From positions 1-9,686 of the forward strand of contig CAYZTZ010000122.1 in the NCBI GenBank assembly GCA_964481255.1: DNA of 9,686 nucleotides, given 5' to 3'. Of the stretch, positions 1 through 5,472 are shown in pieces (the stretch's first letter is position 1; each line of letters begins with the position of its first letter). The position numbers were made by a program, and so were the translations under genes. The notes beneath the pieces were generated by a model that made no database searches, had not been told where the DNA came from, and was given only the letters and a program-made list of their open reading frames with translations. Source of the stretch: UBA6911 sp964481255. GTDB taxonomy: Bacteria; Acidobacteriota; UBA6911.

Positions 1-561
1 GCGACCTTCGATCCGGCGACCTGCAAGTTCACGATCGATCGGCCGGTATATCCAGGAGGGTCTGCGTATTTTGGAAATCGCGAGACGGCGAACTCTTCCC
101 CCCTCGCCCGGAAGATCTTCGAGATTCCGGAAGTGGAGAGCGTATTGATCGCGGAAGATCAGGTTACGGTCACCAAATCCGGATACGAACCTTGGCCGTC
201 GTTCGGGAAGCTGGTCGGAGCCAAGATCCGGGAACACATCCGATCGGGCGAGCCCGCCGTCAGCCCCGAATATGACAGCGCCATGCCGCCCGAGGCGGAG
301 ATACGCAGGAAAGTTCAGACGCTTTTGGACGGCGACGTCAATCCCGCTCTCGGCATGCATGGCGGATGGGTGGAGCTTGTGGACGTGCGGAAAAATGTCG
401 TTTATCTGAAACTGGGCGGCGGTTGTCAGGGTTGCGCTTCCGCCAAATTGACCCTGAAAATGGGGGTCGAAAAGATTATCCGCGAGAGAATACCGGAAGT
501 GGGCGAGATACTCGATGTCACGGATCACGCCTCCGGCCGGAATCCCTTTTATCAGCCCTGA
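1..561 (+). CDS. Nfu-type Fe-S cluster scaffold/carrier protein (5' end outside window)
   Basis: Nfu proteins carry a [4Fe-4S] cluster in the cytoplasm and hand it to apo-enzymes. The frame is open from base 1, so the gene begins upstream; 186 residues are visible. Visible residues 1-60 resemble the Nfu N-terminal domain: a short strand ending in CKFTIDRP, then SPLARKIFEIPEVESVLI and a strand with VTVTK. Visible residues about 96-175 are the NifU C-terminal domain (IRRKVQTLL, HGGWVELV), with the cluster-binding pair in GGGCQGC (Cys142 and Cys145 of the visible part, codons from 424 and 433), then PEVGEILDVTDH. The GTG at 133 encodes Val inside the first domain and is not the start. The gene ends with TGA at 559-561 and a terminator follows about 125 bp later. 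The N-terminal + NifU arrangement fits Nfu rather than nitrogen-fixation NifU, which would carry an IscU-like domain. Family assignment is firm; the client proteins are unknown. Confidence 0.93.
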   Translation, partial: ATFDPATCKFTIDRPVYPGGSAYFGNRETANSSPLARKIFEIPEVESVLIAEDQVTVTKSGYEPWPSFGKLVGAKIREHIRSGEPAVSPEYDSAMPPEAEIRRKVQTLLDGDVNPALGMHGGWVELVDVRKNVVYLKLGGGCQGCASAKLTLKMGVEKIIRERIPEVGEILDVTDHASGRNPFYQP

Positions 562-684
562 GGATGATGCGCCGCCGTCGCGAAGCACGCCGGCCGATGG
601 TTTTCGGGAGGGTCAGAGGAAAGCCCGGGACGGAGCATCGGTTCGGTTGAGCCCGGGCGCCGGCAGGAGGATCGGAATCGCAGG
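562..684 (+). other. GC-rich spacer with self-complementary segments; possible 3'UTR or small RNA
   Basis: No plausible gene lies between the nfu stop and the terminator. Two pairings stand out: CCGATG (594-599) with CATCGG (636-641), and GCCCGGG (623-629) with CCCGGGC (652-658). They interleave, so both together would form a pseudoknot; otherwise they are alternatives. The stretch matches no riboswitch or small RNA family I recognise. It may simply be the folded 3' untranslated region of nfu ahead of the terminator. The short open frames here look like GC-rich noise: they lack a ribosome-binding site and recognisable protein content. Confidence 0.3.
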
Positions 685-716
685 CCGCCGAAGGGTCCCA
701 TGGGCGGCGGTTTTTT
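685..716 (+). terminator. Rho-independent terminator
   Basis: A perfect 6-bp G+C stem, CCGCCG (685-690) with CGGCGG (705-710), encloses a 14-nt loop and is followed at once by six T residues (711-716). Two G:U pairs and an A:U pair could extend the stem into the T tract. It lies about 125 bp after the nfu stop and about 100 bp before HU, so it should end nfu transcription (or a small RNA made from the spacer) and leave HU with its own promoter. Confidence 0.8.
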
Positions 717-803
717 AAAATCTGTGTTGCATTTTTCGGGAATATCCGCAAAATGTGTCTAGCTTGTTTGCTGTTTTCCGAGTGATTTGGACATTCGTTC
801 TAC
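717..803 (+). promoter_or_regulatory. Presumed HU promoter region (no clear consensus)
   Basis: This spacer between the terminator and the HU ribosome-binding site is visibly more AT-rich than its surroundings and should hold the HU promoter. TTGCAT at 727-732 could be a -35 element, but the hexamer 17 bp further on (AAAATG, 750-755) is poor, and TAGCTT at 760-765 has no partner at normal spacing. I therefore mark the region and not specific boxes. Confidence 0.3.
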
Positions 804-810
804 GGGAGGA
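804..810 (+). promoter_or_regulatory. Shine-Dalgarno site of the HU gene
   Basis: GGGAGGA ends 5 nt before the ATG at 816. It is strong and well spaced, and fixes the HU start. Confidence 0.85.
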
Positions 811-815
811 TTTTC

Positions 816-1115
816 ATGGCTGCAAAAGTGATGACGAAGGCTCAGCTGGTGTCCGTTGTAGCAGACAAGGCGGGAATAACCAAAGCCACGGCCAACCGGG
901 TGCTGGAGATTATTTATGCGACCGCGGTATCCGAGACCAAGAAGAACGGTCAGTTCGTGTTTCCGGGTATGGGGAAGGCGGTGAAATCCCAGCGCAAAGC
1001 GAGAATGGGTAGGAATCCGCAAACCGGCGAAGCGATCAAGATACCTGCCAAGACGGTCGTGAAATTCCGCGTCTCCAAAGCCTTCAAGGACGCCGTGGTG
1101 CCGCCGAAGAAGTAG
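816..1115 (+). CDS. HU-family DNA-binding protein
   Basis: HU is a small dimeric histone-like protein that bends and compacts DNA with little sequence preference and assists replication, recombination and repair. The 99-residue length is close to the usual 90-100. Residues 1-45 form the helical dimerisation part (MTKAQLVSVVADKAGITKATANRVLEI), beginning with the typical TK.QLV pattern. The hallmark arm is at about residues 62-80, GRNPQTGEAIKIPAKTVVKF, which includes the conserved RNP of the minor-groove arm, followed by the last helix (SKAFKDAV) and a short basic tail, PPKK. The start at 816 has a strong GGGAGGA site. The gene is monocistronic: a terminator lies upstream and the next gene converges on it from the other strand. 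HU and IHF subunits are hard to separate by eye; the lone gene, arm sequence and simple tail favour HU. Confidence 0.95.
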   Translation: MAAKVMTKAQLVSVVADKAGITKATANRVLEIIYATAVSETKKNGQFVFPGMGKAVKSQRKARMGRNPQTGEAIKIPAKTVVKFRVSKAFKDAVVPPKK

Positions 1116-1139
1116 GCGCGGCCGCTTCAAAAGAGAACG

Positions 1140-1159
1140 GGATCAGACCCCTGGGATCC
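1140..1159 (-). terminator. Weak hairpin between convergent genes, possible terminator of the transport operon
   Basis: GGATC (1140-1144) can pair with GATCC (1155-1159) around a 10-nt loop. Read on the minus strand the hairpin is followed by CCGTTCTCTTTT, a loose T-rich tail. It lies about 65 bp past the permease stop and just after the HU stop on the other strand. The stem is only 5 bp, so this is a weak call. Nothing else in the 107-bp gap between the two stop codons looks like a terminator. Confidence 0.25.
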
Positions 1160-1222
1160 GCCCGATTTGATGCCTGAATCCTGACAGGAAGGGAGGACTC
1201 TCAGGGTCTGGTTCTGCTGTCT

Positions 1223-2263
1223 TTATATCCGCATGATCTGATTGTCCGGTTCTCTGCCGCCCCAGCGATTGCTGAAGGCGTTCAGACAAAGAAGCGTCAG
1301 AAACACCATGCCCAGGGGCAGCAAATTCCACCAGTAATGAGTAAGGATGCGTATGTCCCTGAGATTTCTGAGCATGGAACCCCAGGATTCCCCGGAGTCC
1401 CCGAACCCCACGTTCAGGAATGAGAGAATCGCCTCCCCGAGGAGGAAAATGGGCGCCGCAACGGCTGTCTGTGTCAGGGCGTAAGGCAGCAGGCCGGGCA
1501 GCATATGACGCCGGAAGATGTATAGAGGCGTGCCGCCCAGCGAGCGCGAGGCTTCCACATAAACGGCGTTCTTGAGCTGCAGGATCAAACCGCGCACCCC
1601 TCGAGCCATCGGAGGCCAGGCCACGGCTGCGATAATCCCCGAGGTCAGGATCAGGGTCTGCCAGAACGGAACCCGCAGGGGCAGGAGAGCCCGTATGGCC
1701 AAAGCCAGATAAAGCGCCGGCAGCGCCAGGACAAACTCCGAAAAGCGCATGAGCAAAAGATCCGTCCACCCGCCCAGCAGACCCGCCAGAGCCCCTATCG
1801 TCAATCCTAAGGCCGCGTAAACAGCCATTCCGAGAATAACGACCAGCAGGGAGGTGCGGGTCCCGGCCAGCACCCGGGCGAGGACGTCGCGGCCCAGCTC
1901 GTCGGTCCCCAGGGGGTAAAAGCGCGGGGCTTCGCTTCTGCCGATCAGGTGACGATCCATGGGGATCAGGCCGAACAGCCTGTAAGGGTAGCCGCGGAAG
2001 AAAAACTGGAGCGCGCGGGGAGCCTCCTTGTCTTCCTGATAGGACGCCTCAAGAGGATCCATAAGCTTTGTATCGTAAATGAACGGTCTGAAACGCGGCC
2101 TGGCGTTCCCGCCGAGAAAATGAACGCGCGACGGGGGAAGATAAAACTGGTCAAGGTTCTGGAGCGTCGGCGGATTAGGGGACAGAAAATCCGCAAAGAG
2201 GGCCGCGAAAATCAACAGGCCTGCAAATCCAATCGCGATCGGGTTCCCCGGGCGTTTTTTCAT
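1223..2263 (-). CDS. ABC transporter permease, DppC/OppC-type (peptide uptake family)
   Basis: This is one of the two inner-membrane subunits of a peptide/nickel/oligopeptide-type importer. At 346 residues it has one N-terminal membrane segment (about 8-26), a long extracytoplasmic stretch (27-117), then the conserved entry to the permease domain, LGTDELGRDVLAR (118-130), and about five further membrane segments. The EAA loop that contacts the ATPase is clear: EASRSLGG from about residue 237, followed by the FRRHMLPGLLP sequence. Start choice: the ATG at 2263 overlaps the upstream stop as TGATG and is preceded on the minus strand by GAGGAAAG (2278-2271), so the two permeases are probably translationally coupled. 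The frame extends 36 codons further upstream, but only across the end of the neighbouring gene. The 90-residue segment after the first membrane helix is larger than in classical DppC and recalls the YejE-like subgroup. The substrate cannot be told. Confidence 0.9.
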   Translation of the reverse strand: MKKRPGNPIAIGFAGLLIFAALFADFLSPNPPTLQNLDQFYLPPSRVHFLGGNARPRFRPFIYDTKLMDPLEASYQEDKEAPRALQFFFRGYPYRLFGLIPMDRHLIGRSEAPRFYPLGTDELGRDVLARVLAGTRTSLLVVILGMAVYAALGLTIGALAGLLGGWTDLLLMRFSEFVLALPALYLALAIRALLPLRVPFWQTLILTSGIIAAVAWPPMARGVRGLILQLKNAVYVEASRSLGGTPLYIFRRHMLPGLLPYALTQTAVAAPIFLLGEAILSFLNVGFGDSGESWGSMLRNLRDIRILTHYWWNLLPLGMVFLTLLCLNAFSNRWGGREPDNQIMRI

Positions 2264-3249
2264 CAGCGGACTTTCCTCAATAGAGATCGGGTTCGCGGAT
2301 CGAAGGTCGCCAGCGCCGCATCGGCCAAAAGATTGCCCGTCACAAGAAGAAGACTGCTGCCCACGACGCATCCGGCGAGCAGGAAGAGGTCGTTGTTGAA
2401 AAGAGCGTCATAGGTGATCTGGCCCAGGCCCGGCCAGGCGAAAATCACTTCCAGAATCAGGCTGCCGCTGAGAACGCCGCCCAGCATGGGTCCCGAGATG
2501 GAGAGAACAGGGTTGAGCCCCGGCCGCAGGATGTAATGCCAGAAGAAATGAGAACCGCTCAGTCCCCTGGAACGGGCGGATCTGAAATAGAGCTCATCGC
2601 GGAGGCCGCGGGTTGCGGCATACTGGATGCGTTCCACGGACGCCAGAACCGGGATCGTGAGGCACGCGACCGGAAGTATGAGGTGGCGGATACGGTCCGC
2701 CGCCCAGAGCCAGAAACCGGCGTCCGGGCTTTCCAGGGAACCCATCCCGCCCAGAGGGAACCATTGCGTGTGCGCGGCGAAAAGCAGCGCCATCAGGCCA
2801 AGCAGGAGTGATGGCAGGGAGAGGGAGACCGCCGAAAACAGATCAAGGCAGCGTCCCAGCGGGTGCCGTCCGAGTATTCCATGGAAGGCGCCCAGGATTA
2901 TTCCTCCGCCAAAGCCCAGGATCAGTGCGGGGATTCCTATCCACAGAGTTTTCGAAAGGGCGTCCGCGACGACAGCCGTGACCGGTCTCTGGTAGAACAG
3001 CGAATAGCCGAGATCGAAGCGAAGCAGGTTTTTCAGCCAGCGGAAAAACTGAATATAGAAGGGCTGATCCAAGCCGTATTTGTGGCGGAGCTGCTCCACC
3101 GTCTCGGCGCGCATTCCGCTGTCCAGCAGGTGCGCGCTGAAAAAATCTCCGGGAACGAGGGATGAGAAAAGGAACGTCACAAAGGCGACCAGGAGGGCGA
3201 GCGCGACGAGTTGCGCCGTGTGTTTCAGCAGGAAGACAAATAGGCGCAT
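2263..3249 (-). CDS. ABC transporter permease, DppB/OppB-type (peptide uptake family)
   Basis: This is the partner membrane subunit of the importer. At 328 residues it has the usual DppB length. An N-terminal membrane segment (MRLFVFLLKHTAQLVALALL) is followed by VTFLFSSLVPGD and then the family block YGLDQPFYIQFFRWL with FDLGYSLFYQRPV (about residues 58-90). Membrane segments follow. The EAA loop is YFRSARSRGLSGSHFFWHY (from about residue 221). The C-terminus has the signature EVIFAWPGLGQITYDALFNND, then NLLADAALATFDPRTR. I chose the ATG at 3249 because the protein then begins like other DppB proteins. The frame could extend to 3354, but those 35 residues are polar and unlike the family. The ribosome-binding site is weak (GGAT only), which fits lower permease than binding-protein synthesis. 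It sits 151 bp after the binding-protein gene and overlaps the next permease by one base. Confidence 0.9.
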   Translation of the reverse strand: MRLFVFLLKHTAQLVALALLVAFVTFLFSSLVPGDFFSAHLLDSGMRAETVEQLRHKYGLDQPFYIQFFRWLKNLLRFDLGYSLFYQRPVTAVVADALSKTLWIGIPALILGFGGGIILGAFHGILGRHPLGRCLDLFSAVSLSLPSLLLGLMALLFAAHTQWFPLGGMGSLESPDAGFWLWAADRIRHLILPVACLTIPVLASVERIQYAATRGLRDELYFRSARSRGLSGSHFFWHYILRPGLNPVLSISGPMLGGVLSGSLILEVIFAWPGLGQITYDALFNNDLFLLAGCVVGSSLLLVTGNLLADAALATFDPRTRSLLRKVR

Positions 3250-3271
3250 AGTAAAATCCAATGAACACCGG

Positions 3272-3290
3272 CGCCCATTGGGACAGGGCG
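3272..3290 (-). promoter_or_regulatory. Small hairpin just ahead of the DppB-type permease start
   Basis: CGCCC and GGGCG (3272-3276 and 3286-3290) form a 5-bp stem with a 9-nt loop, about 22 nt upstream of the permease ATG on the transcript. With the weak ribosome-binding site it could damp translation. The stem is short, so this is tentative. Confidence 0.25.
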
Positions 3291-3372
3291 AACTTCCGTC
3301 TCCGCGGAGCCCTTCGACATCGGCCGGAATAATCCACGCGCCTGTGTTTCTCAAAAGGCCCGGCGCGCAAGG

Positions 3373-3388
3373 TTTCGGAGCGCCGAAA
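3373..3388 (-). promoter_or_regulatory. Intercistronic hairpin after the binding-protein gene
   Basis: TTTCGG and CCGAAA (3373-3378 and 3383-3388) form a perfect 6-bp stem with a 4-nt loop, starting 12 nt past the binding-protein stop on the minus-strand transcript. No proper T tract follows, so it is unlikely to be a full terminator. Hairpins here commonly protect the 3' end of binding-protein mRNA so that this protein exceeds the permeases. That role is inferred from position. Confidence 0.4.
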
Positions 3389-3400
3389 AAGCGAGGCGGC

Positions 3401-5167
3401 TCAGGGTCTGCTCTTGGTTATCTCCTCAACGTTCCATAGGAGATGCGGCGCCAGAATCGAGGGGCGTATATTCCCCACTTTGTTGCTCCATCCCACGAGC
3501 ACATGCGGGGCCACGGTGGGGATGGCCGGCATCTGGGAGGCCCAGATCTCCTGAACCTCGTTGAAAGCCGCTTTCCTTGCTTGCGGATCGATGCTCCGCA
3601 CGAGCCTCGAAATCAGCGAATCGATCGCCGCCTCCCACGGGCGCTCAGGCTTCTCTTGGTTCGGACACCAGAAATGAATCTTGCCGCTGCTGTACCACAG
3701 GTCGGTCTGCAGGTCCGGGGCGACATCCGTCGGCGTGAATCCGAATAAAATGGCCTCATAATCGAAGGAATTCAAAAAGCGGGATGCGATCTCGTTGGGG
3801 AGAAGCTGCTGGATCCCCGACCGGATCCCTATTTTGGACAGGTTGTCGCGGATGATCTGAGCCGTTTTCTCGCGCACGCTGCTGCCTCGCGATGTGATCA
3901 GGCTGATCTCCATCGGCCGGCCGCTGCCATATTCCAGAACTCCGTCGCCGTTGGAATCCCTTAACCCGATTTGAGCGAGCAAGTCCCGCGCCCGTCCCGG
4001 ATTATAGTTTTTCCTGGGAAGCCCGGGATGGTACCACAGGTGGTTCCCCGAGCTCACAGGGCCGTATTGAGGCGCGCCGAGCCCCAGAAAGACGGAACGC
4101 GTCATGCCTTCGCGATCCAAAGCGTGCGAGACCGCCGTCCGGAACTCCGCCTTTTCGAAGATGGCCAGCTTTTCGGGATCCGGAAGCTTCCTGCCCTGGC
4201 TGTTTGAGCCCCGGTTTAGATTGAACCAGAGAAAGTCCATGGTCAGGCCGGGGCCCAGATCGCGAAGCGTGTAGCCGCGCGGGGCGCGCCGCAGCATCGC
4301 ATAGTTTTCGGGATTCAGCGAGTTGACCAGATCCAGTTCGCCTTGCTGAAACCGGAGCGCCTCCGAGTTGAGGTCGGGGATGATGAGAAATGTGATCGCG
4401 TCCAGATAGGGTAGAGTTTGTCCCGAGCGGTCCTTTTTCCAATAGTATGGATTGCGTTCAAGAACGATTTTAACGCCGCGTTGGTATTCCTTGAGCCGGA
4501 AAGGTCCGAGGCCCACGACTTCATTCGGCTCGACGGTCGGTCCCCACGCTGCGGCCAGCCGTCCCTCCTGATAGGCCCGCAGCAGACGCCCTCTGGGCAG
4601 AATGGGCACGGAGTCGAGCATGCGGAGTCCCATTCCCACGGGGCGCTGAAAAGTCAGCTGGATCGTATGGTCATCGATTTTTGCGATCTTGGGGAAGGAA
4701 CCGTCTGTTTCGATCTGACCGGATAGGGCGCTCTGGGTATTGGGGTCGGTGAGCACCTGAAAGGTGAACACGACATCATCGGCGGAGAAAGGGCTCCCGT
4801 CGGAAAAGCGCAAGCCGCGGCGCAGATGAATGGTATAGATCCGGCCGGTCTTGTCCGTTTCCCATCCTGCGGCCAGCGACGGCTCCAGTTCCATGGTGCT
4901 GCGGTTGATGTGAACCAGATCCGCGGAGAGTCTTTCGGCAACGACGGTGTTGGCAAAGCCCGAGGTCAGAATCCGGTTGAAATTCGAGGGATCGGAAGCC
5001 ACGGCTGTGACGAGATTTCCTCCTCGGACGCCGGTCCCGTTTTTGAGATAGAGATAATCGATTCGTTCCTTGTTCTGGAAAGATGGAGCGTCGCGCGGGA
5101 CGGCCGCGAATAGGAGACAGAGCAGGAGCACTTTCATCGATTGGATGAGCATGGCTGGCAGTTTCAT
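3401..5167 (-). CDS. ABC transporter solute-binding protein, family 5 (peptide/nickel/opine type)
   Basis: This extracytoplasmic receptor catches the solute and delivers it to the two permeases encoded downstream. From the ATG at 5167 it has 588 residues, somewhat long for the family (about 500-550). The N-terminus is a signal peptide with hydrophobic core VLLLCLLFAAV and a likely cut near PRDA; the Cys lies inside the core with no proper lipobox, so a soluble periplasmic protein is expected. The SBP_bac_5 signature is at about residues 94-137: LEPSLAAGWE, then YTIHLRRGLRFSDG and FSADDVVFTF. Other family blocks are VVGLGPFRLKEY, NPYYWKKD and FRTAVSHALDREGM. DSNGDGVLE near residue 400 is a DxNxDG loop that may bind Ca2+. 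The start is uncertain: ATGs at 5167, 5152 and 5137 and a TTG at 5188 are in frame, none with a good ribosome-binding site; 5137 gives the tidiest signal peptide. The substrate is unknown; peptides are the default guess. Confidence 0.92.
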   Translation of the reverse strand: MKLPAMLIQSMKVLLLCLLFAAVPRDAPSFQNKERIDYLYLKNGTGVRGGNLVTAVASDPSNFNRILTSGFANTVVAERLSADLVHINRSTMELEPSLAAGWETDKTGRIYTIHLRRGLRFSDGSPFSADDVVFTFQVLTDPNTQSALSGQIETDGSFPKIAKIDDHTIQLTFQRPVGMGLRMLDSVPILPRGRLLRAYQEGRLAAAWGPTVEPNEVVGLGPFRLKEYQRGVKIVLERNPYYWKKDRSGQTLPYLDAITFLIIPDLNSEALRFQQGELDLVNSLNPENYAMLRRAPRGYTLRDLGPGLTMDFLWFNLNRGSNSQGRKLPDPEKLAIFEKAEFRTAVSHALDREGMTRSVFLGLGAPQYGPVSSGNHLWYHPGLPRKNYNPGRARDLLAQIGLRDSNGDGVLEYGSGRPMEISLITSRGSSVREKTAQIIRDNLSKIGIRSGIQQLLPNEIASRFLNSFDYEAILFGFTPTDVAPDLQTDLWYSSGKIHFWCPNQEKPERPWEAAIDSLISRLVRSIDPQARKAAFNEVQEIWASQMPAIPTVAPHVLVGWSNKVGNIRPSILAPHLLWNVEEITKSRP

Positions 5168-5199
5168 AGAATTCGGGCGCACTGTCAAGAGATTCGGAG

Positions 5200-5220
5200 T
5201 TCCGGCGGGGTTCGCCGGAA
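5200..5220 (-). repeat. 8-bp perfect inverted repeat upstream of the binding-protein gene
   Basis: TTCCGGCG (5200-5207) and CGCCGGAA (5213-5220) are exact complements around a 5-nt loop. On the minus strand this falls 33-53 bp before the ATG at 5167, so it could be an operator or a 5' leader hairpin of the transport operon. On the plus strand it is followed by TACTTTTAAA, but no plus-strand gene ends nearby that would need a terminator. Confidence 0.45.
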
Positions 5221-5330
5221 TACTTTTAAATCCCTCGGGGTCTGTGCATTAATATAGGACCCCGGATATCCCCAAAGGCCCGGAGGATGCGCGGCAGTGA
5301 ATGCCGTGCGGAAGCGGAGGGAGCGGGCGC

Positions 5331-5357
5331 ATCAACCGGATTCCCGCATCGGTTGAT
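5331..5357 (+). repeat. 8-bp inverted repeat in the divergent region
   Basis: ATCAACCG (5331-5338) and CGGTTGAT (5350-5357) are perfect complements separated by 11 bp and followed by three more T residues. Two half-sites with centres 19 bp apart, about two helical turns, suit a dimeric repressor or activator. It could also be a hairpin in the leader of the downstream gene. No regulator gene is present in the window to support either reading. Confidence 0.4.
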
Positions 5358-5364
5358 TTTGTGC

Positions 5365-5408
5365 AGCCGAAAGACGCGGCTTCTCCGCATGAAGCAACCT
5401 TTCGGGCT
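5365..5408 (+). promoter_or_regulatory. Nested stem-loop in the leader of the signalling gene
   Basis: AGCCGAAAG (5365-5373) pairs with CTTTCGGGCT (5399-5408) through nine base pairs with one bulged G. Inside, GCTTC (5379-5383) pairs with GAAGC (5391-5395) around a 7-nt loop; GCGG/CCGC is an alternative inner pairing. A third small hairpin, CCGTC/GACGG, follows at 5419-5437. The compound fold ends about 65 nt before the ATG. It matches no riboswitch class I know. In-frame ATGs at 5389 and 5416 mean part of it could be coding if an upstream start is used. Confidence 0.35.
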
Positions 5409-5462
5409 TGAGGGGATGCCGTCGCCTGCGGATGACGGAGGTATCCAAGAACGATCTTATCC

Positions 5463-5468
5463 GGGAGA
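5463..5468 (+). promoter_or_regulatory. Shine-Dalgarno site of the signalling gene
   Basis: GGGAGA lies 4 nt before the ATG at 5473. It decides the start: in-frame ATGs at 5416 (GAGGGG directly abutting, spacing zero) and 5389 (no purine-rich site) are worse supported. Confidence 0.65.
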
Positions 5469-5472
5469 AACC

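Larger units (their letters stand above)
5168..5472. promoter_or_regulatory. Divergent control region between transport operon and signalling gene
   Basis: This 305-bp gap has no convincing gene and must hold the promoters of both divergent units. The most promoter-like spot is the AT-rich island around 5246-5256: TAATAT at 5250-5255 on the plus strand, and TATATT on the opposite strand over nearly the same bases. Neither has a good -35 at 16-18 bp. TTGACA occurs on the minus strand (5188-5183), but the nearest -10-like hexamer (TATGAA) is only 14 bp away and overlaps the putative start. The right half is rich in inverted repeats, listed separately. Confidence 0.45.

Noticed and set aside
615..630. 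AGAGGAAAGCCCGGGA resembles the conserved 5' core of bacterial RNase P RNA (GAGGAAAG-CCGGG).
   Set aside because: The spacer to the terminator is only about 100 nt, far short of RNase P RNA, and none of the other conserved blocks follow. A chance match in GC-rich DNA is likelier.
1143..1769. A 208-codon open frame on the minus strand inside the DppC-type permease, and similar long antisense frames over the binding-protein and kinase genes.
   Set aside because: These are out-of-frame shadows of well-supported genes in GC-rich DNA and contain no recognisable protein pattern.
3250..3354. Upstream start of the DppB-type permease adding 35 residues.
   Set aside because: The added residues are polar and unlike the family N-terminus; the ATG at 3249 gives the standard membrane-helix start.
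5183..5188. Perfect TTGACA on the minus strand as the -35 box of the transport operon.
   Set aside because: The only -10-like hexamer (TATGAA) is 14 bp away and overlaps the likely start codon, so the transcript would have essentially no leader. Possible, but not supported.
1200..5244. The 11-mer CTCAGGGTCTG at 1200-1210 and again at 3400-3410, with a one-mismatch copy at 5234-5244, each near a gene boundary of the transport operon.
   Set aside because: Matches of this length are expected by chance many times in a window of this size, and the copies share no flanking structure.
5365..5408. Leader hairpin considered as a c-di-GMP (GEMM-like) or other known riboswitch.
   Set aside because: Only isolated short words match (GACGC, GAAAG); the conserved ligand-binding blocks and stem order are missing.
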